Assembly (NCBI GenBank): GCA_032158295.1
Contig: CM063247.1
Coordinates: 14,052,009 to 14,116,008, forward strand
Direction: 5' to 3'
Source: Pycnopodia helianthoides
Taxonomy: Eukaryota; Echinodermata; Asteroidea; Forcipulatida; Asteriidae
DNA: 64,000 nucleotides
Part shown: positions 60,901-64,000 of the stretch, one piece after another
Layout of the letters: every line of letters begins with the position of its first letter
Numbering within the stretch: the stretch's first letter is position 1
The notes under the pieces: model-generated
What the model was told of the DNA's origin: nothing
Seen by the model: the letters and a program-made list of their open reading frames with translations, nothing else
Database searches by the model: none
Program-made: the position numbers and the translations under genes

Positions 60901-61618
60901 GGGACCTTGCTCTATTTATTGGATCATATTGAATGCAACGGGCTAATAAAATATATAGGCAAGATTTTATCTAGCCTTGTTTAGGAACATTGTTCTATTA
61001 ATTGGCTGAATATTTTTCTATTATTACATCATTTTGTGTTTAGAAGGCCGAGCTGTAAAATGCTAGGGATGAGGATTTTAAGTTCCTCCTTGACGTTTAT
61101 GACATTGCTCTCTTTACACACTGTAACCCGAAACAAAGTGACACAGGTTTTGAAAAATGTAATTTACTAAAAAATCTTGTAGATTTTGCGGCTGACTCTT
61201 CGTTACTCTGTCTGCCTGTTTGTCTACTTCATTTTCAGACTATGTCCTTATCTTTTTGTTCCCTTTGGTCTATATACATGTAGTACTTGTCCATTGGATC
61301 TTGAAGTCACCGGCTTGATCATATCGTAAGTGGGTAATTTAGCTCGGGGTGGCGGTGAAAAACGATGAAACGAAAATAGTCCGATGAATAACTCATTTTA
61401 ATTTATTGTAAGACTGAGGCATGGAAGGGGGAATGTCAGGAAGAGGGATAAGATCTTTCATAGTACGGGGGAAGAATCAGCAGAAGACAACAACGAGGGC
61501 ATGCTTCGTGGAGATATGCGTACCTTCTGGGCGGGGCCACGGGACTGTCTACTGGCGTGGGAACTTTTCCAACTAGGCGGCTTCGGACGGTTAGCGTGAC
61601 TACGCCTTTCTTTATTTG
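27658..61618 (-). CDS. PDZD2: PDZD2 / pro-IL-16-like multi-PDZ scaffold (3' eleven exons; 5' end off the window)
   Basis: Multi-PDZ scaffold; in vertebrates PDZD2 is a large cytoplasmic and junctional protein from which a two-PDZ C-terminal fragment is secreted, and IL16 is its paralogue. Eleven exons were placed by donor, acceptor and phase. After allowing for 14 single-base breaks they total 7302 nt, about 2433 residues (human full length about 2840). In order: end of a PDZ (exon 1), a complete PDZ (exons 2-4), acidic linker (exons 5-6), a PDZ and a long Ser/Pro/acidic linker (exon 7), a PDZ across exons 7-8, a PDZ across exons 9-10, and a last PDZ in exon 11. Carboxylate-binding loops seen include ERLGMGL, EKLGFSI, QGLGLTV and AGLGFSV. 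One giant internal exon, two closely spaced C-terminal PDZs and tail-to-tail GOLPH3 all match PDZD2. The separate vertebrate name IL16 cannot be excluded, since the two may be one gene here. Confidence 0.85.
28015..28549. mobile_element. Foldback element interrupted by a second MITE
   Basis: The outer arms 28015-28113 and 28445-28549 are inverted repeats (ACTACAGTAGTAAACTTGCG and complement, then GGGTACAACCAT). The left arm stops where the GGGCCC element 28114-28363 begins. A further 30-bp hairpin (AACAGTATACTCTGCT arms) sits at 28375-28445. Confidence 0.7.
28114..28363. mobile_element. GGGCCC-ended foldback MITE, GGCTCTGCTTAC subfamily, copy 2
   Basis: Nearly the full-length reverse complement of 26847-27097, inserted in the foldback element above. 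Confidence 0.85.
28650..28795 (-). repeat. tRNA-derived SINE, best-preserved head
   Basis: The reverse complement of 28658-28728 reads as a tRNA-like unit with a perfect 7-bp acceptor stem (GACTAGA with TCTAGTC), an A box TAGCTCAGTTGGTAGAGCG and a B box GGTTCAAATCC. The SINE leader (GTTGGCAGTCTCCC, then CAATATCTTTGTTC) adjoins it, so I call it a SINE and not a functional tRNA gene. Confidence 0.7.
28814..29048. mobile_element. TTAA-flanked MITE, CCCTCCTACTGTC family, copy 2
   Basis: Inverted relative to 25562-25790 and nearly identical, with TTAA on both sides. Confidence 0.85.
29091..29277 (-). CDS. PDZD2: PDZD2 exon 10 (second half of penultimate PDZ)
   Basis: Acceptor TTTCTCTCTCAG before 29277, donor AAG|GTGAGC after 29091. 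Starts VHRVIPNGLADRDGRIQRGD in phase 0, continues VLSVNGKVLKDSTHSELLEM and ends in an EEE linker, donating one base to exon 11. Confidence 0.93.
29811..30210 (+). pseudogene. Possible PIF/Harbinger transposase 5' fragment
   Basis: GGTCTGGTCCCGATTTCACA is followed by CpG-rich GATGCGTCGCAACG motifs and an ORF from 30024. It reads MPPMFLANHEAARALGRERL, then FRDRTNF and RKSFTLLRVYRETLN, up to AAAAAG|GTACGC, which looks like a donor. The RERLFRDR pattern recalls the N-terminus of Harbinger/HARBI1-like proteins. No catalytic DDE residues are present, so it is at best a truncated first exon. Confidence 0.3.
30583..30944. mobile_element. CAGGGC-type element (hAT-like candidate)
   Basis: CAGGCCTTGCGCC at the left and GGGCGAGCCCTG at the right, with an interior of repeated TAGTAGCCC and CCGGGC motifs. 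Related to 4991-5341 and to stretches near 2090 and 14090. Confidence 0.4.
30990..31216 (-). CDS. PDZD2: PDZD2 exon 9 (linker and first half of penultimate PDZ)
   Basis: Acceptor GACTTTCCAG before 31216; donor ATG|GTGAGC after 30990. It accepts one base from exon 8 to form Asp. Encodes a Ser-rich linker (RSWSESSNSTILLSTSE, then DDMTDSS) and the PDZ start VSVVILHKENEMQGLGLTVS, ending EKKEIM in phase 0. Confidence 0.93.
31217..31729 (-). other. PDZD2 intron 8
   Basis: About 500 bases. 31499-31618 is a reversed tRNA-Leu-type SINE head (GGCCGAGCAGTCTAGGGCGA on the minus strand). Confidence 0.85.
31499..31618 (-). repeat. tRNA-Leu-like SINE fragment (minus)
   Basis: The reverse complement begins GGGGTGTCGTGGCCGAGCAG, with a decayed TTTCGAATCC B box, and continues into the same downstream block as 62680-62985 (TGTGTCCTTGAGCAAGGCAC). 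Confidence 0.7.
31730..32310 (-). CDS. PDZD2: PDZD2 exon 8 (rest of third-last PDZ and linker), with one frame break
   Basis: Acceptor GATGTTTTCAG before 32310, donor TTAG|GTGAGT after 31730. Starts IAKGSTEKLGFSIEGG in phase 0, continues the PDZ (TGRLRLGDQLLDLNGQ, VVARKKA) and an acidic linker (ESDSYDEDITDLASELAA). Near 31900-31930 the frame shifts by one extra base (GGGG or CCCC run) to RVNPDTCEPVSPYSPISE. Both halves are needed: the first gives the PDZ, the second reaches the strong donor in the phase exon 9 requires. No intron of the right length fits between them. Confidence 0.88.
33505..34464 (+). repeat. 112-bp tandem satellite with three-unit higher-order structure
   Basis: Seven full units start near GGTCTAGAGGATGAAGCCCC (33721, 33832, 33944, 34056, 34167, 34280, 34391), preceded by one to two diverged units. 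Spacing is 111-113. Unit variants recur every third unit: GATCAAG in the second and fifth, CCCCCGAACC in the third and sixth. Confidence 0.93.
35212..35395 (-). repeat. Dispersed repeat, second copy of the 13.9-kb element
   Basis: Reverse complement of sequence at 13883-14053, with shared blocks AGGCCATGGCCT and AAGTGCCCTTTGCAAAAT. No terminal inverted repeats are obvious. Confidence 0.6.
36484..37040 (+). repeat. 20-bp minisatellite, about 27 copies
   Basis: Unit AAGCAGCCACAATCCTCAAC, exactly 20 bp, with three units per 60 bases and a few point variants (CTCTAC, CAGCCC). Reading it as protein gives a 20-residue repeat with no known function. Confidence 0.95.
39650..39830 (+). repeat. tRNA-derived SINE, copy at 39.7 kb
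   Basis: Leader ACGGCAGTTACAGGG, then CCCGAACAAAGATATTGACA, then the head TAGATAGCTCAGTTGGTAGA followed by CACCGGCACG. The B box is lost. Confidence 0.75.
41207..41339 (-). CDS. Candidate alternative first coding exon of PDZD2 (short two-PDZ isoform)
   Basis: Within CpG-enriched sequence inside intron 7 there is an ATG (41337-41339) opening 44 codons (MREETSFSFQLADLI to WSSDLSSLQTPH). It ends in a strong donor, CACG|GTGAGA. It leaves one base (G), exactly the phase needed to splice to exon 9 (G plus AT gives Asp), the same phase exon 8 supplies. Joining it to exon 8 would hit a stop quickly. The product would be a short protein with only the last two PDZ domains. This is inference from phase and composition; a 44-codon open frame can occur by chance. 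Confidence 0.35.
42650..42790. mobile_element. Foldback MITE related to 22872-23020
   Basis: Shares GATGTGCATCAATCCTAATT-like and TGTGATGTCATAATACGAAT-like blocks in inverted halves, ending GAAATCAAGACCC. Ends are degenerate. Confidence 0.45.
42935..43085. repeat. Dispersed repeat shared with 4205-4340 and 29335-29395
   Basis: Common blocks CTCCCGAATTCCGAAAATCT, GATAGCAAGACAAGTT and TACACATGGTGTTAC. The part near 43060-43085 matches 29335 in reverse. Confidence 0.75.
43202..43397. mobile_element. GGGCCC-ended foldback MITE, copy 4
   Basis: Full length, with intact GGGCCC at both ends. Confidence 0.85.
44100..44474. mobile_element. TTAA-flanked MITE, AGGAACATTACAG family, copy 3
   Basis: TTAA on both sides, about 95% like 19058-19432 by eye. 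Confidence 0.85.
45026..50368 (-). CDS. PDZD2: PDZD2 exon 7 (giant exon: one PDZ, long Ser/Pro/acidic linker), 13 frame breaks
   Basis: Acceptor GTGATGACAG before 50368 (phase 0) and donor AAAG|GTAAGG after 45026 (phase 0). It starts NEEFAIDGSVP. A PDZ at about 49535-49822 reads VDVLQILRSPGERLGMGLNI and on to GLCIGDVILGVDGN. Then comes a long low-complexity linker with acidic blocks, KPLPRLSP and PVPKPRP-type SH3-like motifs and repeated acidic-PPPLP motifs. It ends DEGVLEIK, the first strand of the next PDZ. Coding continues stop-free throughout, but only by moving among all three frames. I count 11 missing and 2 extra bases (net +9), which restores 5352 nt, exactly 1784 codons. Long-read error is the likeliest cause. 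One giant exon here matches the known organisation of vertebrate PDZD2. Confidence 0.88.
49535..49822 (-). other. PDZ domain inside PDZD2 exon 7
   Basis: Carboxylate-binding loop ERLGMGL, then VSVKNVIPGGAAERA, the GDVILGVDG turn and AETVKLLSELP helix, ending IEVVVARA. All secondary elements of a PDZ fold are present in one frame. Confidence 0.92.
51191..51538. mobile_element. TTAA-flanked MITE, AAGGCAGTGGACAC family, copy 2
   Basis: TTAAAGGCAGTGGACAC at the left and GTGTCCAGTGTCTTTAA at the right. The centre is an 18-bp perfect hairpin, GTTGATTTCGAGACCTCA at 51314-51331 with its complement at 51343-51360. This family is one I recall as abundant in echinoderm genomic sequence. Confidence 0.85.
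52389..52488. repeat. Foldback with tRNA-like core
   Basis: Arms CCTCATACATATTCA and TGAATATGTATGAGG enclose a stretch whose complement has a B-box-like GAGAGTTCGACTCTCGG. An adjoining hairpin (TAACATGGTTT / AAACCATGTTA) spans 52503-52583. Confidence 0.6.
55200..55255 (-). CDS. PDZD2: PDZD2 exon 6 (56 nt)
   Basis: Acceptor TGTTGACACAG before 55255; donor AAG|GTATGA after 55200. Encodes (E)MEHEPMDEERPQPPVRTK, accepting one base from exon 5 and ending in phase 0. Confidence 0.85.
55351..55528. mobile_element. GGGCCC-ended foldback MITE, copy 5
   Basis: Sits in the 493-bp intron 5, taking up over a third of it. Confidence 0.82.
55749..55866 (-). CDS. PDZD2: PDZD2 exon 5
   Basis: Acceptor TTCGTTTTAG before 55866; donor ATGG|GTGAGT after 55749. 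Reads ECEAEMEKAMELVALSGQPE, then DLSDDLRPRQDTPM. An acidic linker after the second PDZ; phases match both neighbours. Confidence 0.88.
55867..56959 (-). other. PDZD2 intron 4, mostly tandem repeat
   Basis: About 70% of this 1.1-kb intron is the 69-bp repeat at 56046-56830. Confidence 0.9.
56046..56830. repeat. 69-bp tandem repeat with alternating (dimeric) units, about 11 copies
   Basis: Units start near AAAGTATACTGACCTCATGT. Two unit types alternate: one with ATTAGACCGGAAGGAACACA, one with CTAGACTAGCAGGAGGACAG. The repeating period is therefore about 138 bp in the middle of the array. Confidence 0.9.
56960..57092 (-). CDS. PDZD2: PDZD2 exon 4 (end of the second PDZ in the window)
   Basis: Acceptor ATTTTTTACAG before 57092; donor AAAG|GTAGAA after 56960. 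Encodes RGSHLLEVNGENLKNVSLQK, then AYRVFGGLQPGPVRLKVSRY. First base completes a Cys codon from exon 3; ends in phase 0. Confidence 0.92.
57093..59894 (-). other. PDZD2 intron 3 (2.8 kb)
   Basis: Contains a tandem repeat (58610-58935) and an AAAT microsatellite (59700-59730). 57120-58550 and 58940-59690 have no recognisable element. Confidence 0.8.
58610..58935 (+). repeat. Imperfect tandem repeat, TCAAGTCATTCCC units
   Basis: About eight units of roughly 30 bases (ACTGGTATCAAGTCATTCCC then a TGGTACCCAACA or ATTACCCAACA variant), alternating in pairs. Confidence 0.85.
59895..60018 (-). CDS. PDZD2: PDZD2 exon 3 (core of the second PDZ)
   Basis: Acceptor TTGTTATTACAG before 60018; donor TATG|GTATGT after 59895. 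Reads (E)QGISLGIGVVCLPEPG, then VYVQHLEHTSPAKKDGRL. Here the carboxylate-binding loop is SLGIGVV rather than the usual GLGF. Receives one base and donates two. Confidence 0.92.
60125..60317. mobile_element. GGGCCC-ended foldback MITE, copy 6 (diverged)
   Basis: Left end intact, right end AATTGGGCCT. The most decayed copy. A monomer of the 33.5-kb satellite follows at 60318-60390. Confidence 0.7.
60448..60584 (-). CDS. PDZD2: PDZD2 exon 2 (linker and first strand of the second PDZ)
   Basis: Acceptor TGCATCCTCAG before 60584; donor AAAG|GTAAGC after 60448. Encodes KRSRAENGFKDAERQYSPGF, then TSDVRRTKEIVLQK. Phase 2 in, phase 1 out; both fit. Confidence 0.9.
60612..60800 (+). repeat. Short A/T-rich tandem repeat, AGCACTTTAAATTTT units
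   Basis: About eight units of 13-16 bases in intron 1, followed at 60812-60905 by a diverged monomer of the 112-bp satellite. Confidence 0.8.
61524..61618 (-). CDS. PDZD2: PDZD2 exon 1 in this window (end of an upstream PDZ)
   Basis: Acceptor TCTACTTGCAG before 61618; donor AGAAG|GTACGC after 61524. Encodes QIKKGVVTLTVRSRL, the last strands of a PDZ whose first part must lie beyond the window, then a Pro-rich linker (VPTPVDSPVAPPR). Phase 0 in, two bases donated. Confidence 0.85.
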
Positions 61619-62174
61619 CTGCAAGTAGATCAAAAGTATATTTCAGATAGTTAAATAAGGTATGCAACAGATTACGTTCAATTCCATAAATCTGTTGGAG
61701 AGAAAAATAACTTGGCCAAATTTTGCTAAGCAAAGGACTACAGGGGCACCAGTCATAATTATATAAACTAATAATAATAATTAATAATTAAGACATTTGT
61801 AAAGCGCCTTAATGCAGAAGCCTCTAAGCGCATAAAGAGAACAATAAAATATACAATAAGTGAAAGAAACATAAACTACAGGCATTTGGGCTGGTAACCA
61901 ATTTCAGCTGAGCAAGATCATTCTGCAGTGAGCAAATTTTTGTGCTAATCAGCTCAATGAAAATGGTCCCAATTCTTTAAAACTATTAAATCACAAGTTT
62001 GTAACACACTGACAAAAAAGCCCATATATAGAAAGTTAACAATTAAATTTCATTATATGTATTTCTGATAATATTCTTGAACGGCTGTATGTGGTCTATT
62101 ACTTGATGTTTGAAATAAAAAGTCGCATCCCCTTAAGGTGATCCCTTGGCTGCCACTTCCCAGGTTGTTCCATA

Positions 62175-62360
62175 TTTTGGGTGTGATCCCTGGCTATACG
62201 GCAGTTACAGGTTGATTGGCATCAAACTGTCACCCCCAAACAAAGATACTGACAAAATAGGGAGACCGCAAACATAGGGCTAAAAAAATTGTTGGCAAAG
62301 CGCCAGCATGTTAATCCAAGGTCACAAGTTTAAGTCCCACTCCAGTAAATTATTAAAAAG
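62175..62360 (+). repeat. tRNA-derived SINE, decayed copy
   Basis: Leader TGGGTGTGATCCCTGGCTAT, then ACGGCAGTTACAGGTTGA, then a head in which both the A and B boxes have mutated. Same order as 1740-1935. Confidence 0.75.
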
Positions 62361-62679
62361 ATAAAATGTTAAAGACGACAAACAATAAAAACATCTTCTA
62401 CAGATTCTAAAGCACAGACACAATAATAAAATACTAACGCAGAACTGGTTTTTCTTCTCCAAATATTATTCACAATTCCCTGTGTTTGTTTTTTGCATAC
62501 TTCTTAAGTTGTCCAGCAAAACGCATAACACAGCACGAATAAGGTCATTATATTCCAGGTTATTAAGTGAATAATCCATCGACCTAACTTAAGGATCAAA
62601 CCAAAATATCTCCAGGAAACAGACTAATTGTGTGCGGCAGGGTAAACAGTCTGTCATACGTCACGGCCGATGGACAATG

Positions 62680-62985
62680 GGGTGTCTTGGCCGAGCGGTT
62701 TAGAGCATCAGATTCAAGTTCTGGTGTTTGAGTCATTAGGTGTGGGTTTGAATCCCGGTCATGACACTTGTGTTCTTGAGGGTATAAATGGGTACCTGCG
62801 AGGGTAGAGGTTGATATGGTGTTTGGAAAAGCCTTCGGAGCACCACGGTAGCTCGGGGCTGTATACTCGCCAGGGAGCTGAGAAAGTTACAGGAATGCTA
62901 ATGGCCCAATGACCAGGGCACTAATGTAACGCGCATTGATACGTTATTGTAAATGCGCTATTGAAGAACAAATTATTATTATTAT
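62680..62985 (+). repeat. tRNA-Leu(CAA)-derived SINE with ATT tail
   Basis: The first 86 bases fold as a Leu-type tRNA. The acceptor stem GTGTCTT pairs six of seven with ATGACAC, the A box is TGGCCGAGCGG, the anticodon loop is TTCAAGT (anticodon CAA), and a long variable arm and TTTGAATCCC follow. The sequence runs on about 220 bases to an ATTATTATT tail, so it is a SINE, not a tRNA gene. Confidence 0.8.
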
Positions 62986-63234
62986 GACCAAAGAAAATGT
63001 TGGTAAGAATCAAACACACTCGCACAAGAGGGTCAAATAAAAACTTGTCTCACTGGTGATGTCACAATGGTGATTGTAACTTTGTTACGATGGTGAAATA
63101 CGGACGGCACGAAAAGGTGAGCATATTAGGCAAGTATCTGTCGGCCTTCACCATAGAATCAAAACAGACAGTGAACTTGTTTGTATTCTACCATAAGTTT
63201 GGCCAAAATAAACCTTTTTATTATTACACATGCA

Positions 63235-63410
63235 ACTTATAGATTGACGTAATCGCACCGCCATCTTAGACTTAAAATGATGATGAACCAATGGACAACG
63301 CACAGCTACGTACACGCAGTGCACAGGATCGGGAAAATGAGCTACCTTCTTTTGACCTCTAGCCGAGGGCGCCACACTCAAATGACGTCGCGCGCGTAAG
63401 GTCTACTGCT
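63235..63410. repeat. Dispersed repeat, second copy of 22600-22790
   Basis: Shares GCCATCTTAGA, ATGAGCTACCTTC and GAGGGCGCCACACTCAAA-like blocks in the same order. Ends undefined. Confidence 0.55.
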
Positions 63411-64000
63411 AGAAACGAGGAAACTGCCTTTGCACTCTAAACATTGCATAGCTTTTTTTATAGCTTCTATGGCCCTGAAAAAAAGGTGGGGGCAGGAAAT
63501 CAGCTGAGAAGTTGACTTTCTTGGTAATGAAATGTTTCAACAGAAGAGCAAAGCTAATTATTGCAGCTCAGAAGCCTGAAGGAATCTGTGCTTTCTATCG
63601 AAATGAAAATACACACTTCTACTCTTCCAAAATCCTGGCAAAAGGAAAAGTTTCTGGAGTGTTTGGACTAGAGTGCCTTGATCTGCCATGGTAAGATTCG
63701 AACCATAACTCTTTGGTACAGCCTAATATGATTAGAATGTAGGGTAGACTGGGTCACAGCGAGATATTGGAATAAATCACAGAACAAGAGCTGGAGTTAT
63801 ATGCACTTACTTCTACTTAATTTATTTAGCACTACTGCTAGTTTATATATAGCTACAAATAAATGGGTTGGACCAATCCCCAAAAGTACTCTACGGTTAT
63901 ACATGATTTTTGGGTAGCTTGAGGCTGCATCAGTGCAAGTTTTAGAGGATTTTGGCCAGAAAGAGCAACAACAAAATAAAGACCAAAAAATGGGGATCGG

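Larger units (their letters stand above)
61619..64000 (-). other. PDZD2 upstream intron (incomplete)
   Basis: Contains AAT-rich SINE tail sequence (61770-61870), a SINE (62175-62360), the tRNA-Leu-type SINE (62680-62985) and a dispersed repeat (63235-63410). I found no further PDZ exon before 64000. Confidence 0.65.

Noticed and set aside
62681..62766. A functional tRNA-Leu(CAA) gene
   Set aside because: Stem mismatches, no Pol III terminator directly after it, and continuation into a 220-bp SINE body with an ATT tail that is shared with 31499-31618.

Overview
This is animal nuclear DNA: intron-rich, AT-rich between exons and dense in small interspersed repeats. The coding exons most resemble those of deuterostomes. 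The repeat families (TTAA-ended foldback elements, tRNA-derived SINEs with ATT-rich tails, a foldback family with GGGCCC ends) are of a kind I associate with echinoderms, possibly a sea star. That taxonomic placing is recall and inference, not a measured result.

Three genes were reconstructed exon by exon from splice sites and codon phase. (1) Minus strand, 38-5921: the 5' end of an ADGRV1 (VLGR1/GPR98) homologue, with a start codon, a signal peptide split over two exons and the first Calx-beta repeat; the rest lies left of the window. (2) Plus strand, 12321-15438: a complete four-exon GOLPH3 of 292 residues, the PI4P-binding Golgi coat adaptor. (3) Minus strand, 61618 down to 27658: the 3' eleven exons of a PDZD2 (pro-IL-16-like) multi-PDZ scaffold, about 2433 residues, with one partial and five whole PDZ domains around a 5.3-kb exon encoding a Ser/Pro-rich acidic linker. 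Its first exons lie beyond position 64000.

Layout: 1-5.9 kb ADGRV1 5' exons; 5.9-12.3 kb divergent intergenic region holding a roughly 3-kb transposon with long inverted arms; 12.3-15.4 kb GOLPH3; 15.4-27.7 kb convergent intergenic and 3'UTR space full of MITEs, SINEs and a 24-bp minisatellite; 27.7-61.6 kb PDZD2, whose introns contain a 112-bp satellite, a 20-bp minisatellite, a 69-bp repeat and many foldback elements; 61.6-64 kb an upstream PDZD2 intron.

GOLPH3 and PDZD2 are tail-to-tail, as I recall for human 5p13.3, and ADGRV1 is also on human chromosome 5, so the window looks like a piece of an ancient linkage group. The large PDZD2 exon, exon 8 and one ADGRV1 exon carry single-base frame breaks with no other stop codons; uncorrected sequence error fits better than gene decay. 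The most interesting functional lead is a possible alternative first exon at 41.2-41.34 kb, phase-compatible with PDZD2 exon 9, which would give a short two-PDZ (IL-16-like) isoform.
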